Source: Desulfobacula sp.
GTDB taxonomy: Bacteria > Desulfobacterota > Desulfobacteria > Desulfobacterales > Desulfobacteraceae
NCBI RefSeq assembly: GCF_030145145.1
Contig: NZ_JAQYWD010000017.1
Span: forward strand, 1 to 64,000
Length of the DNA: 64,000 nt
Direction of reading: 5' to 3'
Shown piece after piece: positions 34,234 through 42,891 of the stretch. The notes under the pieces were generated by a model, which saw only the letters and a list, made by a program, of their open reading frames with translations, made no database searches and was not told the origin of the DNA. The first letter of the stretch is position 1. Every line of letters starts with the position of its first letter. A program made the translations under genes and the position numbers.

Positions 34234-34805
34234 ACCCCCATTCCTTTAAGGTCATCCAGATTGAGTTTCAAGAGACTTGCCGGTAACAGCAGGTCCACAT
34301 TGATCGCCCCCCTTGTCCGTTGGCCCTCGGCCCTTTGAACAGCTGCGGAGTTCACCTTCAGGGGATAATCGTTCTGGAGAAGGAACTCCTTTAAAAACCG
34401 TTCTGCTTCATTGGGGTATCTGAAATCAAATGCGATTTGGAAACTGGTCTTTTGAAGGGGGATCGGACTGTTCTGGAATGTGGGCGACCCCCTCAGGGTG
34501 ACTTTTGAGTTGACCTCTTTCAGCAACTCAGGCGTGAGAAAATCAAGAAATTTTACAAATCCCTGCTCCGGGTCCTGGAAACCCGTATTGAGCCAGGGTT
34601 TAAGGCTTTTGGCAACGGCCGTCAGCCGTTTAAGCTTTCTTTCCGCCGAAATTTTGTGTGACTTGAGCTGGTGGATCTGGGTGTCAAAGGCCAGAATTCT
34701 TGCCTGAAGGGCTTTTACAGCCGTTTTCCCATTCAGGCCGTAAACAGCCAGATGCGTGCTGACCAATATCCCCAACAATATGATGATGTATCTGATCTGC
34801 ATCAC
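34230..34805 (-). CDS. PilO/MshJ-like inner-membrane protein
   Basis: 191 residues: TM helix about 5-23, a coiled coil (about 30-65: ALQARILAFDTQIHQLKSHK) and a C-terminal ferredoxin-like part (SFQIAFDFRYPNEAERFLKE). This is the PilO/GspM/MshJ plan. Overlaps both neighbours by 4 nt, so it is tightly coupled with the PilM/N-like and PilP-like genes. Confidence 0.82.
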   Translation of the reverse strand: MMQIRYIIILLGILVSTHLAVYGLNGKTAVKALQARILAFDTQIHQLKSHKISAERKLKRLTAVAKSLKPWLNTGFQDPEQGFVKFLDFLTPELLKEVNSKVTLRGSPTFQNSPIPLQKTSFQIAFDFRYPNEAERFLKEFLLQNDYPLKVNSAAVQRAEGQRTRGAINVDLLLPASLLKLNLDDLKGMGV

Positions 34806-36238
34806 TGCTCCATTTTATTGAATTCAAGTAGCAAATTAAAATTAAAAAATTTGGTATTTTCTTCAAGATTCTGTGGGGCATAATTGACTGTTTTTACAAT
34901 AAAAAGTTCCAAAGCGTCAATTTTTGCGCCATAGTCCCGTATCTGTTCAAGGCCAGCTTCCCAACTAATTGCCCGGATTTTTCCAGAGACATTGGCCAGC
35001 CACTTGTTTTGTCCGGCCGGGTTGATGGACAGGGAATCCAGGACAATATCCGGGGGGGTTGTACGGCCAAAGTCCGATAAAATCCTGTCCCAGGGAAGCT
35101 TGTCATTGAACGTCTGATCATAAAACACTTTCCACTCCTGGAAGGGTTCCAGTTTGTTGATTTTCACTTCAAGGGCTTCCACCTCGCTTTTAAATGCCAT
35201 GGCAGTGGTCTGTCTTTCCCTGAGTTTGGCATCTTCGTCGTTAATCTGGGTTCTTAACTGGAAATTCCAGAAAAGAAGACCCAGGACCACAACGGCAAGA
35301 ATAGCATAGGCCGGGTAGAGCAGTCGTTTGCTTTTTCTGTCCGCCACCACTTTTTGGGGTAGAAAATTGAAATTTTTGTTCAGGAAAAGACTGGAGATAA
35401 TATGGAAATTTTCAGTTTCATCGTCCTGGGAATAATTGTTGATCAGCTGTGATGTAAATTGAAAGAAATACGACGCTCCCGGTATGGACAGGGGAGAAAC
35501 CTCAAATATTTGTTGAAGATGGCGGTCTCCAAACAAAAAGATCTTTTCAGGTTCAGGCTCCCGGAATCCCTGTTTAAAAAAATTGATGGTCCGATTTAAC
35601 TCTTTGTCGATTTTTTGGGAAAACGCCCGCAGAGTATCCTCATCATTAAGATCCAACCCCTTTAACCCAAAGGGAAAACTCCGTGCCACCTTAATGATGC
35701 CGTCCTTGGATGCAATGGACATGACAGACTCCGTATCACCGATCCAGGTCACCACAAAATTGGCATCAAGGGATTCAAATTTTGCAACGGTGGCAGAAAT
35801 GCTGGCCGGTAAAGAGGTGATCCCCTTGATCTTTTTTGTATGTTTTTTAAATTGGGACCAGACTTGTACAATTTCTTCCTCTTCAACTGCCATATAGGCA
35901 ATTTCTCTCTGGCGGATACCCTCTGTCTGAACCTCGCCAAGGATTTGAAAACCGATATTCGGCTCTCCACTGGATTGAAATTTATCCAGGGCATCCTGGT
36001 GGAGAAGGTGGGAGATGTGTTTGGGGGCTACTTTGGGAAACAGGTCCCACACATAGATTGCCGAGAGAAAGGAATCATTGATGTAGATTTCATCTGCACG
36101 GCTGCACGCAGAATTCAGGGCCTCTTTGGAGGAGAGGTCCACGGGGGATCCGGCAAAATACCCGCCCCCTTTTTTTTCAACAAAAATTCCCCTGATGCTA
36201 TCCCGGTGCCTGCTTACAGATAATAGTTTCTGCGCCAT
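34802..36238 (-). CDS. PilM-PilN fusion-like protein (GspL/MshI type)
   Basis: 478 residues. Residues 1-290 resemble the actin-like PilM/GspL cytoplasmic domain (FVVTWIGDTESVMSIASKDG, RSFPFGLKGLDLNDED, FLFGDRHLQQIFE). A TM helix at about 308-327 (YPAYAILAVVVLGLLFW) leads to a coiled coil and a PilN/GspL periplasmic domain. First gene of the operon; the promoter should be in 36239-36593. It lacks an obvious strong ribosome binding site. Confidence 0.85.
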   Translation of the reverse strand: MAQKLLSVSRHRDSIRGIFVEKKGGGYFAGSPVDLSSKEALNSACSRADEIYINDSFLSAIYVWDLFPKVAPKHISHLLHQDALDKFQSSGEPNIGFQILGEVQTEGIRQREIAYMAVEEEEIVQVWSQFKKHTKKIKGITSLPASISATVAKFESLDANFVVTWIGDTESVMSIASKDGIIKVARSFPFGLKGLDLNDEDTLRAFSQKIDKELNRTINFFKQGFREPEPEKIFLFGDRHLQQIFEVSPLSIPGASYFFQFTSQLINNYSQDDETENFHIISSLFLNKNFNFLPQKVVADRKSKRLLYPAYAILAVVVLGLLFWNFQLRTQINDEDAKLRERQTTAMAFKSEVEALEVKINKLEPFQEWKVFYDQTFNDKLPWDRILSDFGRTTPPDIVLDSLSINPAGQNKWLANVSGKIRAISWEAGLEQIRDYGAKIDALELFIVKTVNYAPQNLEENTKFFNFNLLLEFNKMEQ

Positions 36239-36593
36239 AATATACTCTTCATTAGTCGATTGAGAGTCGAGAATCTTTTACATGTTATACTTTCACTCTT
36301 CCGTATTAGTAAAAAATTCTATTAAATGTCAATTCATTTTTTCACTATTACGGGGGCAAAGTTAAAAAAATTTACCGGCCCAAGGGGCCGTGGACAAATC
36401 TTCTCTATATATTTTCAGATATCCCCAGGTGGATTAATGATACTTTTTATAAATCGCGGCCGCGTTGTTTTCGTCGTTTTTTTCCTATTACTCTCCGTTT
36501 TTTTTCTTGTATTTTATAAAATTTAATTTTATACAGGAAGCTAATCATGTTAGATGAGAACTGAAGCGTATCGGAAATCAAGGAGAAAACTCA
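36239..36593. other. Divergent intergenic region of the secretion operon
   Basis: 355 nt separating the minus secretion operon from the plus lipoprotein genes. It has AT-rich promoter-like sequence on both sides and a GC-rich hairpin CGGCCCAAGGGGCCG at 36377-36391. A short frame at 36437-36526 is listed separately. I looked for a c-di-GMP riboswitch and did not find one. Confidence 0.45.
36437..36526 (+). CDS. Possible 29-residue membrane microprotein
   Basis: ATG at 36437 with AGGTGG 5-7 nt upstream encodes a basic start (MILFINRGR) then about 20 hydrophobic residues (VVFVVFFLLLSVFFLVFYK) and a stop. This is a single membrane helix with positive-inside charge. Such frames arise by chance in T-rich DNA, so this is only a candidate. 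Confidence 0.28.
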   Translation: MILFINRGRVVFVVFFLLLSVFFLVFYKI

Positions 36594-37286
36594 ATGCTAA
36601 AAAAAATTTTGCTTTATATGTTTCTTAGTCTATTCTTTGTGGGATGCAGCCAGGTTCCCAAGCCGGGTTCGCACCAATATTCAGTACAAACAAAATTCGA
36701 GGCCAGTGAGCATTGGAATATTTTTGCCAGGGATATAGGGAATAATATTACACAGGCCATTAAACCGGAAGATTCACCTTACTCTTCAATTGCATTTATT
36801 CCCAATGACAATTCGCCTTTCTGCAGGGCTTTTCGATCCTATCTGGCAACTTATTTAACCCAGGCAGAGATGACTCTCAAAGAAATCGATACGGCTGACT
36901 ATCAGCTTGACTGGTCTGTTCAAACGGTGACCCATGACGCCGTACGAAAACCGGCGAAGGACTTTCCGGGAAGTAATACCCTGGTTGCTTTACTTGGCGT
37001 TGGTATATACAAATTATTTGATGATCATTCAACGGCCGCCGGTGTTATTGCATCAGGTTTGTTGCTAGACATGGCTAAAGAGGTGTATCAATACAATTCC
37101 ATTACCTTGCCTAAAAATGAAATCATCATCAGCGTCTCTTTGAAAAAAGCAGGTGAATATAGTCATTATCGTTCAACCCATACATATTATGTGAATGATA
37201 TGGATGCAGATCATTATTATACTACAAAAGACTATCTTGGTATGGATAAAAAATTTAATGAAAAAACGTTTAGCGTATCCGATTAA
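36594..37286 (+). CDS. Outer-membrane lipoprotein, unknown function
   Basis: 230 residues. Signal peptide with lipobox LFFVGC-S (Cys18). Mature protein alternates helices and strands; a hydrophobic stretch at about 128-158 (NTLVALLGVGIYKLF, AAGVIASGLLLDMAKEVYQY) suggests membrane contact. AAGGAGA precedes the ATG. It is 23 nt from the FlgO-like gene and probably cotranscribed. I do not recognise a named family. Confidence 0.75.
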   Translation: MLKKILLYMFLSLFFVGCSQVPKPGSHQYSVQTKFEASEHWNIFARDIGNNITQAIKPEDSPYSSIAFIPNDNSPFCRAFRSYLATYLTQAEMTLKEIDTADYQLDWSVQTVTHDAVRKPAKDFPGSNTLVALLGVGIYKLFDDHSTAAGVIASGLLLDMAKEVYQYNSITLPKNEIIISVSLKKAGEYSHYRSTHTYYVNDMDADHYYTTKDYLGMDKKFNEKTFSVSD

Positions 37287-37309
37287 ACAGAGATAATGGA
37301 GAAAAATAA

Positions 37310-37849
37310 ATGAAATTATTAATGGTTTTCATGGTAAACGTATTGTTTTTGTTCTCATTATTTTCATGCGCAACAATGCCGCCTCAAACTTCCCCGGATA
37401 CCGGAAAAATTAATTTTCAAGCGGAAACCAATGATGCTGTTGATGAATTATTAAACAACTGCATCATCAAGCTTGATCCGGAACGACCCATTATTGTGGC
37501 AAGCCTGGTATCCATTGATGATATTCAAAAATCGTCTACATTTGGCAGGATGTCTTCCGAAATCATTGCAAGCAGGCTCTCTCAGGTTGGCTACAGTGTC
37601 AAAGAATTGAAAATGAGCCAGAATCAAATTTATATCAAAAAAGCCGAAGGCGAATTCGTTCTCTCCAGGGATATACAGAACGTTGCAACAAGGAATAATG
37701 TCCAGGCGATTGTTGTGGGAACCTATGCCATCAACAAAGTGGGCAGTCGACATATCAATATCTGTTTAAAGGTCGTTGATCCCGTATCCAACATTATTGG
37801 GTGTTCTCAGTGTTATTTGTCAAAATCCCATGAATATAATTGGGAATAA
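37310..37849 (+). CDS. FlgO-like lipoprotein
   Basis: 179 residues with a lipoprotein signal (LFSCATMPP, Cys near residue 19). The domain from about 45 to 170 (PIIVASLVSIDDIQKSSTFG, IASRLSQVGYSVKELKM, ATRNNVQAIVVGTYAINK, ICLKVVDPVSNII) matches the FlgO fold, known from flagellar outer-membrane lipoproteins and also found away from flagella. No flagellar genes are near; here an envelope role tied to the secretion cluster is possible. Confidence 0.8.
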   Translation: MKLLMVFMVNVLFLFSLFSCATMPPQTSPDTGKINFQAETNDAVDELLNNCIIKLDPERPIIVASLVSIDDIQKSSTFGRMSSEIIASRLSQVGYSVKELKMSQNQIYIKKAEGEFVLSRDIQNVATRNNVQAIVVGTYAINKVGSRHINICLKVVDPVSNIIGCSQCYLSKSHEYNWE

Positions 37850-37871
37850 ACTGCACTAATCGCCCGAAAAT

Positions 37872-37966
37872 GGGGTCAGGCTTGCGTTATTGACACTTTT
37901 GTTGGCTTCTGTCCTTTAATTTGTTCAGGCTTGTGATCAAAAGTACAATAACACAAGCCTGACCCC
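37872..37966. repeat. Palindromic repeat family 3, inner type, copy 2
   Basis: GGGGTCAGGCTTGCGTTATTG opposite CAATAACACAAGCCTGACCCC with a 50-nt interior. Lies 22 nt after the FlgO-like gene, between convergent genes, where it could end transcription on both strands. Confidence 0.85.
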
Positions 37967-37999
37967 TTCCAAAAGCCTGAGCCGGAATTAATCGCCAGT

Positions 38000-38710
38000 T
38001 TATGGTTTTTTAAAATAGAGAACCAGACTTTTTCCCAGGATGGGGTTCAGCAAGTCGTCAATAAAGGCGGTCAATTTCGGTTTTTTCATCAAATCCCATA
38101 CCAGTATCCGATGATACAGGTTTACCAGTTTTGAATCGGTCCTGTCCGGGCCCACAAGACATTTGAGCCACCAGAACGGGGAATGGATGCTGTGGGCATA
38201 GTGGCCGGCAAAATGGGTGACCCCGAACGCTTCAATGTCCCTGATCAATGTTTTCTCCGTATAAATCCTGACATGACCGCCGTCGCAATTCCCATAGGTA
38301 TCGGACAACAGCCAGCAGAGTTTTTCCGGCAGGAATCTCGGGACACTGACGGCGAGGATTCTCCCGGGTTTTAAAATCCTGACCAGCTCCGACATGGCGA
38401 TTTTATCTGCCGGGATATGCTCTAACACTTCCGAACAGATGACCGCATCAAAGCTGTTGTTTTTAAACGGCAGGCAGGTCACATCCATGCAGGAAAGATC
38501 AATGCACCGGCAGCCAAGATCTGCCAGGGCCTCATGAAACGCTAATTTTTTTTTGGTCACAACCAGGTTTTCAAAACCAAAGTCCCCGCCAACGCAGCGG
38601 GTTCCCTCGTGCTGACAGGCTTTGATGGTATGCCGGCCTTCACCGCAGCCAATATCCAGGATACGGTCATTGGGGCGGATGTCCAGCCGGTGAAAGTCAA
38701 TGGTAATCAT
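38000..38710 (-). CDS. SAM-dependent methyltransferase (class I, type 11)
   Basis: 236 residues. Motif I DRILDIGCGEGRH at about 16-28, motif II near VGGDFGFE, motif III VICSEVLEHIP then LVRILKPGRILAVSVPR. Class I Rossmann methyltransferase, substrate unknown. Overlaps the upstream glycosyltransferase gene by 14 nt; the two likely act on the same glycan or glycolipid. Confidence 0.88.
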   Translation of the reverse strand: MITIDFHRLDIRPNDRILDIGCGEGRHTIKACQHEGTRCVGGDFGFENLVVTKKKLAFHEALADLGCRCIDLSCMDVTCLPFKNNSFDAVICSEVLEHIPADKIAMSELVRILKPGRILAVSVPRFLPEKLCWLLSDTYGNCDGGHVRIYTEKTLIRDIEAFGVTHFAGHYAHSIHSPFWWLKCLVGPDRTDSKLVNLYHRILVWDLMKKPKLTAFIDDLLNPILGKSLVLYFKKP

Positions 38711-39956
38711 GGATCACCTCTCGATAGACGTCCACTGTCCGGATGGCGGTTTTTTCCCAGGTAAATTCTTTGAGGACCCGTTGATACCCTTTTTCTGCAA
38801 GGGTTTCGCACTGGGCAGGATCCTCCAGCAATTCTAAAATCGCGGTTTCCAAGGCTGCGGCACTCCCGGGGGGCACCAGTTTTGCCGCATCGCCGGCCAC
38901 TTCGGGCAATGCCCCCCCGGTGGTGCAGATTACCGGAATGCGACAGGCCATGGCTTCACCCACGGGAAGGCCGAACCCTTCGTATAAGGAGGGCACAACA
39001 GCAATACGGGCCTTGGCATATTCTTTAACAAACTGGTCATGGTCAATACGGCCGGTGAATGTGATGTGGGGTCCCAGGTCCAGTTGTTTGACCAGGTTGT
39101 CAATGCCGCCGTTTCGTTTAGGTGTACCAACGACGACCAGTTTAACCGGTCGGGTTTTCAAGATGGCTTTTACGGCCAGCAACAGGTGGTAAAGCCCTTT
39201 TAAAGGGGTATCCGCGCTATTGGTGACAATGATGCGGTGGGGATGTTTTTTAACGGTATCCAACGGATAAAAATGCTGGGTATCAATGCCGATGGGAATG
39301 GCCCTGAATCTTGATTCGGGAATCTTGAATTCTGTTGATATATCTGTTTTAGAACTGTCTGAAACCGTTATAATGTGGGACAGTTTTTTGGCCACGCGTT
39401 TCTGCATGTTGATAAACGAATACCACCTGAGGGCCTTGACCTTTTTTAGAAAAGAGCGGGTGCTTTGAACCGCAATCCGTCTGTCCACTGTTATGGGGTG
39501 ATGAATGGTTGCCGTGACCGGCATTTGTTTTACCAGGGACAAAATGCCATAGGACAGGCACTGGTTGTCATGGATGATGTCATACCGCTTTTGGGTCTCG
39601 TCCAGGTGTTTTTTTACCCGCATCCCAAAGGTCAGGGGTTCAGGATAGCCCATGGTGGAAACATCCAGCCATTCGATCAGGTTGATGGGGTCCTTGAGTT
39701 CTGTCAGGCTGGGGGTCCTGAAAAGGTCTTCCGGATTATACAGGTCCAGGGTTTCCAGCATGGTGAGGGTTACCGCCGGATGCAGGGACGTCTGTGAGGT
39801 ATGATTTAATAACGGGTCCGGTGGTCCGGCAATCACCTCCACGGTGTGGCCCAGGCGGGAAAGGGCATGACTCAAATGGCGGATATAGACCCCCTGGCCA
39901 CCGCAATGGGGATTGCTGCGATAGCTGATAAGTCCTATTTTAAGCGGAGCCGTCAT
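38697..39956 (-). CDS. Glycosyltransferase, GT4 family
   Basis: 419 residues from the ATG at 39956 (MTAPLKIGLISYRSNPHCGG); codons further upstream belong to the tRNA gene and are not used. GT-B layout with N-terminal GGQGVYIRHLSHALSRLGH and C-terminal VVVGTPKRNGGIDNLVKQL, YAKARIAVVPSLYEGFGLPV and EAMACRIPVICTTGGALPEV, the E-x7-E GT4 motif. Transfers a sugar from an NDP-sugar with retention; acceptor unknown. Coupled to the methyltransferase. Confidence 0.9.
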   Translation of the reverse strand: MTAPLKIGLISYRSNPHCGGQGVYIRHLSHALSRLGHTVEVIAGPPDPLLNHTSQTSLHPAVTLTMLETLDLYNPEDLFRTPSLTELKDPINLIEWLDVSTMGYPEPLTFGMRVKKHLDETQKRYDIIHDNQCLSYGILSLVKQMPVTATIHHPITVDRRIAVQSTRSFLKKVKALRWYSFINMQKRVAKKLSHIITVSDSSKTDISTEFKIPESRFRAIPIGIDTQHFYPLDTVKKHPHRIIVTNSADTPLKGLYHLLLAVKAILKTRPVKLVVVGTPKRNGGIDNLVKQLDLGPHITFTGRIDHDQFVKEYAKARIAVVPSLYEGFGLPVGEAMACRIPVICTTGGALPEVAGDAAKLVPPGSAAALETAILELLEDPAQCETLAEKGYQRVLKEFTWEKTAIRTVDVYREVIHDYH

Positions 39957-39966
39957 GGGAGGGGGT

Positions 39967-40042
39967 TGGTGCGCCCGGCTGGAATCGAACCAGCGATCTT
40001 CAGCTTCGGAGGCTGACGCCTTATCCACTGGGCTACGAGCGC
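39967..40042 (-). tRNA. tRNA-Arg (anticodon CCG)
   Basis: On the minus strand: acceptor GCGCTCG pairs with CGGGCGC (one G-T pair), D arm GCCCAGTGGATAAGGC, anticodon stem TCAGC/GCTGA with loop CTCCGAA giving anticodon CCG (codon CGG), T arm GCTGGTTCGATTCCAGC, and an encoded CCA end. Eleven nt from the glycosyltransferase start; the tRNA and that gene may share a transcript. tRNA genes are common integration sites but no integrase adjoins. Confidence 0.97.
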
Positions 40043-40054
40043 ATGAATCATATG

Positions 40055-41389
40055 CTACTTCATCTTTGTCATTTGATCAAGGTCATAATTAAATTTTTCT
40101 TTGGCTTCACCGGCAACATACAGTGATCCGGCAACGCAGACCGCATCCTGGGGCTGTGAGGTTTGAATGGCATGGGTGACGGCCTCTTTTACATCGTCAA
40201 TTATGGTGACAGGCGTTGCGGTGATTCCCTGGACAGCCTGCTTCAACACTGACGGTTCAATGCTCCTGTCGATTTTGGCCCGGGTGATAATGATCTGCTG
40301 GGCACAGGGGACAAGGAGTTTCAGCATTTTTTCATAGGGTTTGTCATCAAGGATGCCCAGAACCAGTGTCAGTCGTCTGTCGTTCACGGTTGAAGACAGG
40401 TATGTTGCCAGCACCTTTGCTGCGTGTAGGTTGTGGGCTCCATCAAGAATGACCAGGGGCTTTTCCATGACATGTTCCAGCCGTCCCGGCCATTTGGCAA
40501 TGGCCAGGCCCTCCCGGACAATCGCCTGGTTTAACGTGTACCGAAGGTCCTTGTGCTTGAATTTTTCAAAAATAAGTTCGCACGCGGCAAGGGCAAGGCT
40601 TAAATTTTCCCGCTGGTGATCCCCGGGCAACGGTTTTATCAGGTGATGAAAGCTGTGAATCAAGCCCTTGTAGGTATAGGTGTCCCGGCCGGGGTCTTTC
40701 CGGGCTGAAAAGTCTTGTTTATAAACAAAAAGATCGGCTGCATTTTCTCGTGCAATCCGTTTGAGAACCTCAAGTCCTGACGGCTGGGATACCCCGGTGA
40801 TAACCGGTGTATCCGGTTTGATAATGCCCCCTTTTTCCCGGGCAAGGTCTTTAATGGTATTTCCCAGATACGCGGTATGCTCAATGGAAAGATTGGTGAT
40901 GACACTCACCTGGGGCTGGATGACATTGGTGGCATCAAATCTGCCGCCCATGCCGGTCTCAATGACGGCCCAGTCCACATTTTTTTTTGAAAAATAGTAA
41001 AACCCCATGGCAGTGGCAATTTCGAAAAAAGTGGCTTTTCTTTTCCCTGTATCCGCTGCATGGACGGCTTCATAGGCCGCCACAACCGCATCATCTGAAA
41101 TCGGCTGGCCGTCAATGGCAATCCGTTCATTAAAACGGACCAGGTGGGGTGAGGTATAAATCCCTGTTTTAAAACCGGCTTTTTGTAAAATAGATGCAAT
41201 ATAGGTCGCTGTCGAGCCCTTACCATTGGTGCCGGCCACATGAATCACATGATAGTTTTGTTGCGGGTTGTTTAACCGTTTTAAAATATTGACGATGGTA
41301 TCAAGTTCAAGCTTGATGCCGAAACGGCCAAGTTTATAAATGTTTTCCAGGCAGTCTTGATAGGCATTATTTTTCATGGGGGAGTTCAT
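40055..41389 (-). CDS. folC: Folylpolyglutamate synthase/dihydrofolate synthase
   Basis: 444 residues. ATP loop HVAGTNGKGSTATY, GIYTSPHLVRFNERI, VIETGMGGRFDATNV, VITNLSIEHTAYLGNT, WPGRLEHV and LDGAHNLHA are FolC signatures. Adds glutamate to dihydropteroate and to folates in the cytosol. ATG at 41389; an ATG four codons later is possible. It is downstream of rpsU but separated by a terminator. Confidence 0.95.
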   Translation of the reverse strand: MNSPMKNNAYQDCLENIYKLGRFGIKLELDTIVNILKRLNNPQQNYHVIHVAGTNGKGSTATYIASILQKAGFKTGIYTSPHLVRFNERIAIDGQPISDDAVVAAYEAVHAADTGKRKATFFEIATAMGFYYFSKKNVDWAVIETGMGGRFDATNVIQPQVSVITNLSIEHTAYLGNTIKDLAREKGGIIKPDTPVITGVSQPSGLEVLKRIARENAADLFVYKQDFSARKDPGRDTYTYKGLIHSFHHLIKPLPGDHQRENLSLALAACELIFEKFKHKDLRYTLNQAIVREGLAIAKWPGRLEHVMEKPLVILDGAHNLHAAKVLATYLSSTVNDRRLTLVLGILDDKPYEKMLKLLVPCAQQIIITRAKIDRSIEPSVLKQAVQGITATPVTIIDDVKEAVTHAIQTSQPQDAVCVAGSLYVAGEAKEKFNYDLDQMTKMK

Positions 41390-41400
41390 TTTTTTAACAT

Positions 41401-41444
41401 AAAAAACCCGGTATAAAACATTGCGAAAATACGTTATACCGGGT
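41401..41444 (-). terminator. Rho-independent terminator of rpsU
   Basis: ACCCGGTATAA/TTATACCGGGT is a perfect 11-bp stem followed on the minus strand by TTTTTT, 12 nt after the rpsU stop. Confidence 0.92.
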
Positions 41445-41455
41445 AAGTTTTAAGG

Positions 41456-41665
41456 TTATCTGGGTCTTCTAGTTGATCTTGAGGCTGCAATCCGTTGTCT
41501 TCTCATTGCTTCTCTCATCTTGCGTCGTCTAAACTGACATGGTTTCTCAAAATGCTTTTTCACTTTAAGACGCTTGAAGAGGCCATCATTCTGGATTTTT
41601 TTCTTTAATATCCTTAAAGCTCTTTCAACATCGTTATCAATAACCGTGACTGTAATTTCCTTCAA
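41456..41665 (-). CDS. rpsU: 30S ribosomal protein S21
   Basis: 69 residues with the S21 pattern (VERALRILKKKIQNDGLFKR, KHFEKPCQFRRRKMREAMRR). Starts with TTG at 41665, with AAAGGGGC about 10 nt upstream; no ATG in frame fits. Followed by a strong terminator. Confidence 0.95.
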   Translation of the reverse strand: MKEITVTVIDNDVERALRILKKKIQNDGLFKRLKVKKHFEKPCQFRRRKMREAMRRQRIAASRSTRRPR

Positions 41666-41803
41666 AAAACATCGCCCCTTTCATAGTGTATTTAAATACC
41701 GAGATATCTATAACCCGAATATTTAACAAATATGTCGGGTAAAAGCAAGGAAAAAATAATGTCTTTGCCCCGGCAACTGCCGGCGGAAAGGCTTGACATG
41801 TGG

Positions 41804-41948
41804 ACTCAACTTTCGGCGTTGGCTATTTTTTAAATGGGGTCAGGCTTTCCTTATGGCACTTTTTACCCGTCTGGTCATGAATTAGTGATAAAAAGTACAA
41901 TAAAAAAAGCCTGACCCCTTTCATTCAAGCGAAAGACCGAAAGTTGAA
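41804..41948. repeat. Nested palindrome family 3, TCAACTTTCGG type, copy 1
   Basis: Outer arms CAACTTTCGGCGTTGG and CGAAAGACCGAAAGTTG enclose the inner palindrome GGGGTCAGGCTTTCC...AAGCCTGACCCC (41836-41918), whose interior holds a GTACTTTTTATCACTA-type half. It lies between rpsU and adk. Confidence 0.88.
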
Positions 41949-41971
41949 AAATGACGTTAAATCAAGCGGTC

Positions 41972-42646
41972 CTATAGTTTGGAGATCAACTCGGCAGTGA
42001 CATCCGGAAGTGCTTTCTCACCGGCCAGTGTGAGATATTTGATAGAATCGTCTTTCTCTGCCACGGCTTTGAAATAATAGGAAGATGCCAGTGTGCCGGT
42101 TTTCGTATCATAGTAAATGGAATGACGTTTATCAATGGCAGCTTCGTCCTGGTCATCCGCCCGTTTGGTTAAGGCGCCGCCGCAAACCCGGCATTTGTCT
42201 CCATCGGGTTTGATGGCATCAATAAAAATGTTGTTCGGGTGATTGTTGTCATTTTCGCAAAGGCGACGGCCCATGATTCTGTTTTTTGCAATCTGTTTGT
42301 CCAGCAGCATTTCAATGACGTAATTGAGTTTAATGCCGGCTTCTTCCAGGGAGGCGTGAAGTTTTTCAGCCTGAACTTTGTTCCTTGGGAAACCGTCCAG
42401 AAGCCATCCGCTTTTGCAGTCATCTTGTTTGATTCGGTCAAGCACCATGGGGATGGTAATTTCATCAGGGACCAGATCACCTTTGTCAATATATTCTTTG
42501 GCTTTTTTGCCCAGGTCAGTTCCGCCTTTGATGTTTTCCCGGAAAATAGCACCGGATTCAATGTGGGCAATTTTATATTTGTCTTTCAGTATAGCGCCCT
42601 GGGTTCCCTTGCCACTACCATTTGGTCCAAAAAACAGAATGTTCAT
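41972..42646 (-). CDS. adk: Adenylate kinase
   Basis: 224 residues. P-loop is FFGPNGSGKGTQG, with Asn-Gly in place of the common Ala-Pro/Pro-Gly. NMP-binding HIESGAIFRENI, DGFPRNKVQAEKL and lid with LCENDN...CRVCGG, where only some of the zinc Cys are present. AMP + ATP to 2 ADP. The lid insert is larger than in E. coli. AAGGAG precedes the ATG. Confidence 0.93.
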   Translation of the reverse strand: MNILFFGPNGSGKGTQGAILKDKYKIAHIESGAIFRENIKGGTDLGKKAKEYIDKGDLVPDEITIPMVLDRIKQDDCKSGWLLDGFPRNKVQAEKLHASLEEAGIKLNYVIEMLLDKQIAKNRIMGRRLCENDNNHPNNIFIDAIKPDGDKCRVCGGALTKRADDQDEAAIDKRHSIYYDTKTGTLASSYYFKAVAEKDDSIKYLTLAGEKALPDVTAELISKL

Positions 42647-42677
42647 TTAAAACTCCTTATGTATTTAATAGTTAGTA

Positions 42678-42821
42678 ACTCAACTTTCAGGATTGGCCAT
42701 TTGTGCGTGGGGTCAGGCTTTCTTTATGGTACTTTTTCCCGTCTGGTCATGAAATAGTGATAAAAAGTACAACAAAAAAAGCCTGACCCCGTCCATTAAA
42801 GCTGAAGACCGAAAGTTGAAT
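42678..42821. repeat. Nested palindrome family 3, TCAACTTTCGG type, copy 2
   Basis: Outer arms CAACTTTCAGGATTGGCC and GACCGAAAGTTGA; inner palindrome 42709-42790. The right flank GTCCATTAAAGCTGAAGACC is nearly identical to the empty site at 56145-56211. Confidence 0.88.
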
Positions 42822-42891
42822 TAGTAAAATCGGCACAACTTCCCTAAATATAAGAGTCGTTTTTATTTGTCAAGGTTAAGAAAAATCAGGC

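Noticed and set aside
36326-36420. c-di-GMP (GEMM) riboswitch upstream of the secretion operon or lipoproteins
   Set aside because: A GGGGGCAAAG word and a GC hairpin are present, but the second conserved half (GACGCAAAGCC-like) and the GNRA loop are absent.
39957-40028. N-terminal extension of the glycosyltransferase
   Set aside because: Those codons are read from the tRNA-Arg gene; homologues start at the KIGLISYR strand.
39967-40042. tRNA gene as attachment site of an integrated element
   Set aside because: No integrase and no second copy of the tRNA 3' end found in the window.
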